From: Girardinichthys multiradiatus
Lineage: Eukaryota > Chordata > Actinopteri > Cyprinodontiformes > Goodeidae
NCBI RefSeq assembly: GCF_021462225.1
Contig: NC_061806.1
Span: 4,459,234-4,523,233, forward strand
DNA length: 64,000 nucleotides
Reading direction: 5' to 3'
Positions 22,117 through 31,912 of this stretch are shown in pieces (the stretch's first letter is position 1; the number at the start of each line of letters is the position of its first letter). The position numbers were made by a program, and so were the translations under genes. The notes under the pieces were generated by a model. That model saw nothing but the letters and a program-made list of their open reading frames with translations. It was not told where the DNA came from and did no database searches.

Positions 22117-24681
22117 ATTGACACCATATGGTGCACCACCTGCCAAAAGAAACTTTTTGTTTTTATGTTGTTTTTTTTTTATCATTATCATTGTAAGTTT
22201 TATTTTGGTTTTGCTACCTGGCTTTTGCTTTTGACTTTACACCAAGATCTTAGGGGGGGAGGGACCTTTTGAGAGCGTCACTCCTATTGGTTAATGCATT
22301 TTTGAGTGACAGCCCAATTCACCAGATGTTCACTGAAGTGGGTCAAGAGGCAGATATGGTACTCCATGAAACAGTCATAGTTATTCATCACATTATTTAT
22401 GTAACAGTAAAAGGTAAGCATTGACCCCCCACTACCACCACCACCACAACAGGTCTGTTCTTCTGAACAGGTGTTTCCCACTAGCTGTTAGGACAGTCGG
22501 CCCTGAGGTACAGAATACTTTCATCAGTCTTTTTTTTTTTTTTGATAGACTACCAGAAGGCAGCAAGAGATATGACAAGTGTGTCCAAAGGAGAAGTCGG
22601 GATTCCGATCAGTGGCATCTGTTAGAACACATAAAAACAGAAACTGCTCTCAGTTTTACAAAAAAGTTGGTAAAATTCAAGATTTTTAGCATAAATTAAC
22701 GACCCTCACTTCCTATTATTGTGAAGTAGGTGGTGTTTGTTTTCTCTTCATCATTTCAAACACCTCTCCTAAATAGAGAAAAATAAAGTATTTTTTTAGC
22801 AATTTTAATTAAGCACATCATCGCATCATCTTCTTTAAGAAAATACTTTAGCAGTGCTGCTACAGATTTTCCCACCAGTTACCTTGGATGTTTCTCTGGT
22901 TATTACTCCTTTTGCCTGGTCTGTCAGTTTTAGGTGTCAGTTTGCAAATCTTAGGTGTGATCATGTCTCAGGGCACCTGCTGTTGTGTTCCTCAGTCGTC
23001 ATCATCTTGTTTGTGCACTAAATGTTCTCTGAGAATCTTCATAAACGCCTTCATGAAATAGTTGTAAAATAATTACATTGAATTAATAGATCTATGTACT
23101 AATTAGCTCTCTTGTAGAGGCAACTGTTGTTGAGAGTATGGAGTAATAAATACGAACACACCACACATTCCAGATTTCTGAGAAGCTGTAGCCTTTGTTT
23201 TCTAGTCAATATTTCTTATCAGTACAGATACGAAATACAGACCATGCTGGTAGACAAACTGATTGGCAAACCCCTTTCTGTTTGTCTACCAGCATAATAC
23301 CGATAAATATTATTGTTAATTCTGGTCACACTGTGGTAGAAAGTTGAGTTTAAAATACCAAGTTTTTAATCAACTTCAATGATTCTGTGATCTAATCACC
23401 TCTGCTAGCTCCGGTTTCAGAACTCCTCAGCTTGGAGCCCATTATTAGTTTCAAATAAATTTATCTGCCTCTTTAGTTTTAAAGGGTTGACTTTCGTAGA
23501 GCCTTATTAGAACTAAGCATGCAAGCCAGTCCTTCAGATATAATACCTACAGAATCATGGGTACATTTATAAAATATAATATTAGTTTATGATCTTTGCC
23601 TGGTTAAATAGGTTCTAAACTTAATATCATTTAAGCATTTGACTGAAACAAACTGTAGGGCATACCTAGATTTAAGATGCAATTGTCATTCGTTTCACAA
23701 GATAAATGAGGAGCATTTTTGCTGGTTATCTGATTATTCACCGAGGCAGACATAGTAAAATGCAATGAAGATTCTGTTAGTGATCTCTTTTAGATCTTAT
23801 AACCTTATTTTTCTTGTTACCTTTACCAAAACCCATGTCAGTAGATTCTAAGTGTCAATTAAAGGCCTACATTTTTAAATTACCTTGATCCTCTGGGAAC
23901 CAGAGTGAAAGCATTCTTGTATTACCATTGTCCAACTACCGCGCCCTGTTGGCGGACAGATGCCTCGGATCTCCCTTGAATTATTTTCCCCAGAAGCGTC
24001 ACCTCTACTTACAAACACTTTCTCTTAAAAGGAATGACTCTCAAACTGTTCTATACTCTCAACACTTTAATTCTAAATAAGGCAAAGGAATGGTTACAGA
24101 GATCAGTGCTGATGGCTGCCGTCCTTAACCCGCTCGGTGATCCAAGTGACAAAACAGCCCCGAAAGAAGGTCACGCATGGGTATTATGTCTGGTACTCCC
24201 TGCAGGGGATGTACACTCGCTCAGTGTTTATCAGTAGACAATGTGTCACCATTCTGGTGTCTATCTGAGTGTGTAATAGCAGGTGTTCAACCCTGAATGT
24301 AAGTGTGGTTGCAGCAATCTAATCGCTCCTATTACAGTATGTACCATAATCAACCCATTGCACCTAAACTTTATGTCAAACTGTACTTCTCACTGTGGAT
24401 TATTATCCAATTCTAAGGAAAGTGAAAATATTAGAATTTATACTTTATCATTATGGTCTGTGTGTAAAAGCTCAGCTATAAGTAATAGTAAACAAGGTTA
24501 TTCCTAACACTATCAAGTGATGTGGGAAAGAAACTTGCCTCAAACTAGTGAAGCACAAAAAGAAAAGTGAGAGCGATTCCCTTAGATCATGTATCATAAC
24601 CCTAACAAGCACTCCATACATTTCAGACACACTATTTTTTAGTTTTTACTCTATAATTATACCAACTATTTATCTCACATA
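22117..24681. other. Non-coding DNA, mostly unassigned
   Basis: No gene is recognised. It contains the inverted repeat at 23244-23295. Open frames at 24034-24237 and 24283-24507 show no domain I can name. Confidence 0.4.
23244..23295. repeat. 16-bp perfect inverted repeat
   Basis: ATGCTGGTAGACAAAC (23244-23259) and GTTTGTCTACCAGCAT (23280-23295) are perfect complements around a 20-base spacer. Transcribed from either strand, this would form a stable hairpin. Confidence 0.9.
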
Positions 24682-25514
24682 GCCTTAAAAGTAGACAGGG
24701 TGTCTGTCTCACGGACTAGGAGTTGGTTCCACAGGAGAAGAGCCTGATAACTAAAGCATCTGCCGCCCATTCTACTTCTAGAGACTAGGAACTGCCAGTA
24801 AACCTGCAGTTTGAGAACGAAGTGCTCTGTTAAGAATATGTGGAATGATCAGATCTCTAAAGTATGATGGAGCTAGATCATTAAGGGCTTTATATGTGGG
24901 AAGGAGAATTTTAAATTCTATTTGTGGATTTAAAAGGGAGCCAATGAAGGGAAGCTAAAATAGGAGAAAAATAAATTTCCAAACTCTTGCATCAGCGTTT
25001 TGGATCAGCTGAAGGCTTTTAACTGCATTTTGTGAACGTCCTGATAGTAAAGAATTACAATAGTCCAGCCTTGAAGTAACAAATGCATGGACTGGTTTTT
25101 CAACGTCACTACTGGACAGGATATTTCTAAGTTTGGCAATATTCCGGAGGTGAAAGGAGGAAATCCTGGAAACGTTTTTAATACGGGATTCAAATGACAT
25201 GTCCTAGTCTAAAATAACAACAAGGTTTTTAACTTTATTTACGGAGGTCAATTTAATGTCATCCATATTAACTGATTGACTAAGCAGTTTCTTTTTCAAA
25301 GACTCCAGTCCAAAGACAACAACTTCTGGCTTGTCTGAATTTAGAAGCAGAAAATCTGGTTATCCAGGACATGGCTGTAGTTTATCTAACTGGTTGAATT
25401 CATCAGGATTTTTGGATAAATAAAGCTGAGTATTATCATTATAACAGTGGATCTCTTGCTGCATGATTTCCTTTAAAAATGTGGTTATGATTAGGTCTAA
25501 CATACAAGTTGAAG
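24682..25514 (-). mobile_element. Antisense L2 LINE fragment, main part
   Basis: The reverse complement matches the reverse transcriptase C-terminal region of the L2 copy at about 47,860-48,600 and short upstream segments. It includes CYADD-adjacent sequence and a domain ending in FVTSRLDYCNSLL. An internal deletion joins the region before the palm to the YADD region (about 25,410-25,490). Stops and frameshifts are frequent. The 3' UTR is absent, so this is a rearranged piece. Confidence 0.75.
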
Positions 25515-25522
25515 GTTTAGTT
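25515..25522. repeat. hAT target site duplication, left
   Basis: GTTTAGTT precedes the hAT element and GTTTAGAT (26592-26599) follows it. The 7/8 match has the 8-bp length typical of hAT insertion. Confidence 0.65.
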
Positions 25523-26591
25523 CAGGGGTCCCCAAACCCTGGATTCCAGTCCAAATCCAGACACAGAGAGCATTTTGTCCAGACCGCAAAGTACTTTCTC
25601 TTTGAACAGTTGCAATGGGCAGCTATGTGGGTCAGCAACATTCTGGTCTACACTCCAATCCAGCTGGTGGCAGCTATGCACCACATCGTTGTATGCCAAC
25701 CGTCAGAAAACGACAAGGAGGAAGCTATGCAGGTTGTTAGTGTCCCTTTTCTACTTTTCTACTTAAGGCAGCACAGCACAGCTACGCTGTTAAGTTACTA
25801 GCTTGGGAGCTCACGCTTGCTGACAGTACAATGACTTGGGGATGCACAGATGAATGAGTAAAAGAAGATGGCTTTGTCGAAAATACGTAAAGTAGACTAT
25901 GAAAATCGCACATTTAAAGATGAATGGACAGAAGCTTTCCTTTTAACTTCCTTAGCGTGTAAGGCCAGTCTGCCTTATATGTTCTGAATCAGTTGGACTT
26001 ATTAAGAGTGGAATCTAAAAAGTGACATTATGAAACTAAACATAAGAACTTCAACCAAAGGTATCAGCCTGGGTCTTACAGCAGGACAAGGAGAATAAAT
26101 GAACCGAGGGGACAGTATGAGCGAGCTGTATAACACAGTCTCTTACAGCACAACAGCGAGTGTACAAGTGTCCACTGGGAGTAAAGTGGACTTTAGGAAA
26201 CACAATAAGCCTTTCACTGACTGGGAAATGATCAAAGACTGCATGGAAGCTGTGGCAGAAACACATTAAGATAGAAAAGGAGGACAACAACTTGAAGAAA
26301 AGGTTAAGCAAATAGCCCTGCCTGCCACGAGCACAAGGAGAGCAGAATTGTTATACTAAGATGTACATTCAAAGTGCATTTAACATTGGTACTTAAATTG
26401 AATTGCACTTTTCTCTTCAGCAAATGACTTCATGGGCATATGAATAACTCATCAGTAGTTAAAAAACAAAAACTAGTGTTAAATAAAAATGGAAGAAAAT
26501 ATTTTAGTCAGTTGGTTTGAAATGTTCGGATCCCAAAGTGTTTGGATGATAGAGGTAGTGGAACCCCTGCTATTTTAGATGTGATCCCCTG
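25523..26591 (+). mobile_element. hAT (Charlie-like) transposon remnant
   Basis: Starts CAGGGGTCCCCAAACC and ends GATCCCCTG, a short terminal inverted repeat of the hAT type, with an 8-bp target duplication. It splits the antisense L2, whose sequence resumes at 26592. Inside are pieces of a hAT transposase (see 25868-26270). An alternative right end lies at 26569 (GAACCCCTG), but the target duplication and resumed L2 match favour 26591. Confidence 0.75.
25868..26270 (+). pseudogene. hAT transposase fragments
   Basis: The ATG at 25868 opens a 39-residue frame starting MALSKIRKVDYENRTFKDEW. This resembles the N-terminus of SPIN/Charlie-type hAT transposases, just before their BED zinc finger. 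It stops at 25985-25987. Further on, at about 26160-26270, KHNKPFTDWEMIKDCM resembles the later conserved KPFTDGE..KECM segment of the same family. The zinc finger, catalytic residues and dimerisation domain are missing. Transposases of this family cut and reinsert the element; this one cannot. Confidence 0.6.
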
Positions 26592-26635
26592 GTTTAGATT
26601 AGGCTAATATTTTTTATAACTCAGAAAGCTATTAT
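26592..26635 (-). mobile_element. Antisense L2 fragment, beyond hAT
   Basis: The reverse complement contains GAGTTATAAAAAATATTAGC, matching the L2 sequence at about 47,070-47,095. It directly continues the fragment at 24682-25514 across the hAT insertion. The match ends at about 26635. Confidence 0.6.
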
Positions 26636-28014
26636 TAATAATTACCTTATTTATTTAAGGTGGCTACACTGTCTAATGCACCACACAATGAGGAAGAAAC
26701 ACCAAGAACAAGAAAATCAATTAGTAAAATGGAAGAAATGAAATTACTGCCCTCCACTGTTTTTGTGTGATAATCAGGAAATTAACAATGGAACAGATTC
26801 TTAAAAGGTTGTTACAGCATTGTTGCCACAGGGTCTGACTTGTTTGTGTTGTCATTTTCTGTCTTTTTCTCTGCTATATCTCTGCTTCTGGACTTTACAT
26901 CAGGCAACCCAATGCACTGACTATGATTTCACTTGTGTCTATCTGTTTCTGTTGTGACATGGGCTGTGTAACTACACTCACACAACTATTGGCAGCTTAA
27001 GGTTTGTCGCACAGAATGAGCATGGAGTCGGTGTCATGCCAAGGCACTTATCCCCAATAGAATTTGTATCCCCTGCATTGGTAGCACGCATTCGACAGGA
27101 AGAGCAGACCCAGTTATTTCTGTCTCAATGCTAACCAACTAGACGTGGAAGTAGTGATGTTTTACTTTAGTGAAAGATGAATTTCATTAGTTAATCCTTC
27201 AGTTAGTGGTTTACAACAGACAATGACGCATTTATTGTTGTTCTTACATGGTATCGGACAGGATTATTTGAACAAACTGAGAGCATTTGCCTAATAAGTG
27301 GACAATCGCATCAATTTAAACTCAATTCATAAAAACATTGCCACTTGATATGCCACATTCACATCATGTAAACAGATCTGTCATCATTTCCAGATCGACA
27401 TTTTTTTGGCTGCTGATAACAAAAATAGCCTTCCTGAGTACATCACTGAAAAGTTGTCTTCTTTATTCTTTTAAAACACATTTTTGTTGCTAGGTTCATA
27501 TGAATGGATCATATGATCAGATGTAACAAATAAACACTAAATAAGGTTAAGCCCAACATGATTAAAAACCCTGGAGTAGATTTTAAGTTAATTTCATTGG
27601 TAGGAAACAAGGCAGGTATCTTTCAAATTTTAACAACGTATAAGAAGTAAAATAAAATCAGTTTTTATTTACATTGTATGAAAATGGTATGTAGAAAAGT
27701 ATCTATAGTCTTCTCCATAATCAATAGAAAAACATTTACTGATGTTGAAACAATATTGCAGTCACCCCACTGCTTTTCCCTATATTGGGTGGAAACAGAC
27801 TGTCAGGCTTGCACTCTTACTCTTGGCTAGATTATTTCTTAGTCAGCAGCTCGTTGTTGACTGACATTTCAGACACTAAGATACACCCTATAGTTGTCAG
27901 CAATCATGCTTCTGTCTCCTTAACTCTAATAAATAAGAAATAAACCCCACAAAGCAAAGGTTGGAGGTTTAATACATCATACATTGCTTGATGATGATGA
28001 GAGGTAAAATAATC
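26636..28014. other. AT-rich DNA without recognisable genes
   Basis: No coding frame, RNA gene or repeat family is recognised. Confidence 0.4.
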
Positions 28015-29255
28015 TCATTCTCATTACATAAGAAAAAGAAAACAAACGTATTCAGGAATTAGAAGAAACCATTAAGTTGTTAGAAGCTAGACAGATAGAC
28101 CTGTCAGATAAAGACATTAATCAATATCTGGATAAAGTAACACTTCCTAAATTATCACATAATCAAGCAATGGACCTGGATGTACCACTGACATCAGTCC
28201 TGGAAGCCCTCAAAAGCATGTCCAATAAAAAGGCTCCCGGCCTTTTAGTTAATTCAATAGACTATTCCTACCGTAAAAATATTGATGCTAATATATTATC
28301 TCTAGATGCAGAAAAAAACATTTGATAGAGTTAACTGGAAATTCTTATTAGCGACCATGAGTAAATTAAATTTTCAAAATTCTTTTATATAATAAATATT
28401 GTACAGTTCCCCAATAGCATGTATCAGGACAAATTACCAAACATCTTCTAGCTTTTGTCTTCAGAGGGGCATCAGGCAGGGATGCCCACTTTCCTCTCAT
28501 TATTTGCTATTTTTGTTGAACCACTAGCAGCAGCAGTCAGTCTTTATGTGGATAATGTATTAATTTTTCTCCAGCAATCACAAACCTTTCTGTCTCAGGT
28601 AATTGGATTGATAAATTCTTTCTCAGGGATTTTAGATTATTCTATAAATTGGTTAAATCTACAGTTCTTCCAATGAAATGTTCTTTCCACAATTCCCTTA
28701 ATATACAACTGCAGTCAGGGAATTCTAAATATTCTACAGAAAACCAAAGATAAAGCACGACTAGATCTGCCTAACTTTTACCATAACTTCTACAATACAT
28801 CTCAAAGTGGTTTAAACACAGTCCTCTTGATGAACACTGGCTAGCTGTAGAACAGACATTATGCAATAATATTAAAATTTCAGACCTATCATTTATTAGC
28901 TCAAATATAAAACGAGATGTATGCTTTAAAAGCGTCAATATCAGCACCTCTCTGACACCATGTTGGAGTATCTAAAAATGGAAGGGTCTTCACTAATCCC
29001 ATGCACACATACACCCATCTGGAACACCCCTGACATCCTACAAAATATAATCTGATACATTTCTTAGATTGGAGGAGTAAAGGAAATAAATACCTGGAAC
29101 ATATATTTGAAGGAATTCCGTTCATCCCATTTACCAGATTAATTATACAATATGGGATGGACAAAAATAAAATTTTAGAATATCAAGAAATTATATCTAT
29201 AATAAAAAATAAATGTAGGCGTAATAACGTTAGGTTACAAATGCTTTCAAGTGTA
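28015..29255 (+). pseudogene. Fish L1-type LINE ORF2 remnant
   Basis: Pieces of an L1 ORF2 follow one another in order. They are a charged linker before the reverse transcriptase, a KAPG-type segment (SMSNKKAPG, about 28,220), a palm A-like KTFDRVNWKFLL (about 28,315) and a degraded RQGCP..LLFA.(I)EPLA equivalent (about 28,470). Next come YVDNVLIFL in place of YADD (about 28,540) and C-terminal domain pieces to about 29,255. L1 ORF2 nicks target DNA and reverse-transcribes its RNA there. This copy is 5'-truncated, has frequent stops and has lost the catalytic ADD (it reads VDN). Confidence 0.7.
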
Positions 29256-29279
29256 TTAGAGTTCCTTAACCTCGTTAAC

Positions 29280-30436
29280 GTTACCACGGCACTTGGTCAG
29301 TCCCAGCCCAACTCAAAACAACAAAGGACTCATCTGGGCGGTGTGCACATCATTGCTGGGGATTTTAATAAAGCACAACTCAAGACTGCTCTCCCCAAAT
29401 TCCACCAGCATGTCAAATGTGCAACCAGGGGAGAAAACACACTGGATCATGTTTACTCTGACATAAAACTTACATACAGGGCGACCCCCCTCCCCCACCT
29501 TGGACAATCAGAGCACCTCTCTCTGCTTCTCTTCCCAGCCAACACCCCCCTCAGAATACAAACAAGACCAGCCAAAAGGAAGCCACATCAAAGCCTAGTC
29601 TGAAATTGCTCTCACGAGCTTCAAGACTGTTTTGCATGCACAGAGTGGAGCATTTTTGAAGAACAGGACCTGGATACACACACAGAGTCTGTCCTCTGTC
29701 TGTTCTACATCAGGTGCTATGTGGATAATGTCACCAAGGACAAACGCATCTGGGTCTTTCCAAACAGGAAGTCCTGGATGACAAAGGAAGTCCAGGCCCT
29801 GATCAGAGCTCGAAACCTGGCCTTCAGGATGGGGAACAAAGCCCTTTACAGCACTGCCAGAGCTGACCTGAGGAGGGGCATCAAACAAGCCAAGGACTCC
29901 TACAAGAGGAAAATAGAGGGATACCTGATGGACAACAACCCGCATAAGATGTGGAGGGGCATCCAGGCCCTAACAAACTACAAAGCAACCCCCTCTCACA
30001 TCCTCCAACGGCAGCAGTACACTGGCAGAGGAGCTAAACAGCTTCTTTGCCCGTTTTGAGGCCACCACCACTTTGCAGCCACTGTTTCCCCCTGTTTCCA
30101 GCACCCCACCTCTCTCTCTCCAGGAGCCTGAGGTGAGGAAAAACCTGAGAACGGTGAACCCCAGGAAAGCTGCTGGTCCTGATGGTATCCCAGAGCTGGT
30201 GATTAAAGCATGTGCAGACCAACTGGCAGGGATCCTCACAGAACTTTTCAACCTTTCCGTGACACATGCCACATGCTTAAAGGCCTCCATTATCCATTAA
30301 CCCAAAAAACCTCCCATAGACAGCCTGAATGATTACAGACACATCGCCCCGACATCTGTAATCATGAAGTGCCTGGATCAAACACATCAGAAACTGCCTC
30401 CCTTCCTCCTTTGACCCCCACCAGTGTGCATACAGT
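29280..30436 (+). pseudogene. L2/CR1-group LINE ORF2 remnant, first part
   Basis: The endonuclease C-terminal half is readable, with VHIIAGDFNKAQLKTALPKF (catalytic GDFN) followed by the TLDHVYS and GQSEHL segments. The linker before the reverse transcriptase (29721-30059) and the segment KNLRTVNPRKAAGPDGIPE (30,140-30,200) follow. It breaks off at FDP..CAYS and resumes at 31250 after an inserted L2 3' end. Several frameshifts and stops are present. I place it in the L2/CR1 group; the exact family is uncertain and differs from the L2 at 35.5-49.9 kb. Confidence 0.7.
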
Positions 30437-31249
30437 GCATTATTTGCTGTTATTTCAGCTTTTAACCTTGTTCTCTCTTTTCTCTTCCTAGAAGCTACAC
30501 CTGGACTGGCTCTGTGTCTGCCTGTGACACCTTTCTGGATAGGGGAATCGTCCGAGCTTCTGCTGGCAACAACTTAATGCTCACCCTCTACCGATGATCC
30601 ACATAGCCCTGTCTTTTAGTGTTTAACCCTTTCTCTTTCCTAGACATGGAAATTGACTGAGCTTTTACTGTAACTAATTATATGTGCTCTCTTTCAGACT
30701 CTAACCTTGAAAACTGGCTCAGAGTTTATCTGTTCTTTCTTTCTAGGTGAAACGACTAAAGGAGCTACATCCATTAACATTTACTTTTCCTTCCCATAGA
30801 AAGTACTTCTGGATCAGTGCTTCTGTGTTCTTTTTGTGTCTCTGCCCTGTTCTCTCAAACCCCCAGTCGTTCGTGGCAGATGGCCGCTCATACTGAGCCT
30901 GGTTCTGCTGGAGGTTTCTACCTGTTAAAAGGGAGCTTTTCCTCTCCGCTGCCGCTACATGCATGCTCAGTATGAGGGATTGCTGCAAAGTCAACGCCAG
31001 TAACTGTCCACTGTTTCTACATGCTCATCCGGGAGGAGTGAATGCTGCAAGTCACTGACTGGATGCAATCTGCTGGGTTTCCTTAGATAGAAAAACTTTT
31101 TATCCAATTTGAATAAAAAGCTAACTCCGACTGCACTGTTCTATTGTTAGGATTAATAGGAATGTATGTACCTGACTGTTGTGAAGTGCCTTGAGACAAC
31201 ATGTGTTGTGAATTGGCGCCATATAAATAAAACTGAATTGAATTGAATT
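30437..31249 (+). mobile_element. L2 3' UTR insertion (5'-truncated)
   Basis: This matches 49,128-49,930 and 55,790-56,541: the same 3' UTR with GTGCCTTGAGA, GGCGCCATATAAATAAA and a (GAATT)n tail. It lies inside the LINE that ends at 30436 and resumes at 31250, whose codons join naturally across it. It is a typical 5'-truncated LINE insertion of about 0.8 kb. Confidence 0.85.
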
Positions 31250-31460
31250 AAACTGGTCTATGGAGGACACCATCGACTTCACACTCCACACTCCACACAG
31301 CACTGAGCCAACTGGAGTACAAGAAGAGCTATGTGAGGATGCTTGTCTTGATCCCTTTACTGTATGCCCTGTACATCTACAACTGCTCTCCAACCCACCC
31401 AACACTGGTTGGTGTCATCAGTGACGGACACGAGACACATATATCAGCTAATGAAAATGC
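31250..31460 (+). pseudogene. L2/CR1-group LINE ORF2 remnant, second part
   Basis: Continues the frame interrupted at 30436 (NWSMEDTIDFTLHT...), then jumps past the palm to LIPLLYALYIYNC, equivalent to the SPLLY region, and a degraded ADDT segment (VGVISDGHET). Internal deletion and frameshift are evident. Confidence 0.6.
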
Positions 31461-31464
31461 ATCT

Positions 31465-31912
31465 ATTAAGTGCTTTAAGCAAGTTTTTGAAGTCTCCACC
31501 CAAAAAATCTTTCAGCATCACATTTACATAAAACATCTTCAAGTTTACGTAAGAAAAGATCCCTCTCCCGTCCTGTATTTGGAGCATATACATTAACAAA
31601 TACAGTATTAAAACACTCATACTTTGTTTTCACCCCCATTAGTCTACCTCTTACCACCTCCTCAACTTCACATGACTCTGGTAAAAAGTTTTTAGAAAAA
31701 AGAAGTGCTACTCCACCACTGGTCTGATTTAAATGACTCAAAATAACTTCACCCTCCCATTCTCTCCTCCAGTCTATTTCACTTAAATAACCAGTGTGTG
31801 TTTCTTGAACCATCAACACATTCAGATGTTTTAGATTCATTAATTCAAACACACTGATTTTCTTCCTCACATCTCTGGCTCCATTCAGATTTAAGGTGGA
31901 AACTCTGAAGTG
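31465..31912 (-). pseudogene. Tx1-type LINE ORF2 endonuclease fragment
   Basis: The minus strand reads [20 protein letters not shown], followed by [10 protein letters not shown] (catalytic Glu in QETH), SGGVALLFS and VNVYAPN. It ends near a frameshifted GGDF motif at about 31,480. This is the N-terminal apurinic-type endonuclease of an L1/Tx1-group LINE. The Rex3 copy is inserted at its start: without Rex3, the minus-strand sequence joins MSHFRV directly to STLNLNG. It is truncated at the 3' end. Confidence 0.75.
31901..31912. repeat. Rex3 target site duplication, left
   Basis: AACTCTGAAGTG here is repeated exactly at 34946-34957, flanking the Rex3 copy. Confidence 0.9.

Noticed and set aside
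24034..24507. Two adjacent plus-strand frames as a possible gene
   Set aside because: The Cys/Ser/Asn-rich composition is suggestive of an envelope-like fragment, but no motif supports it.
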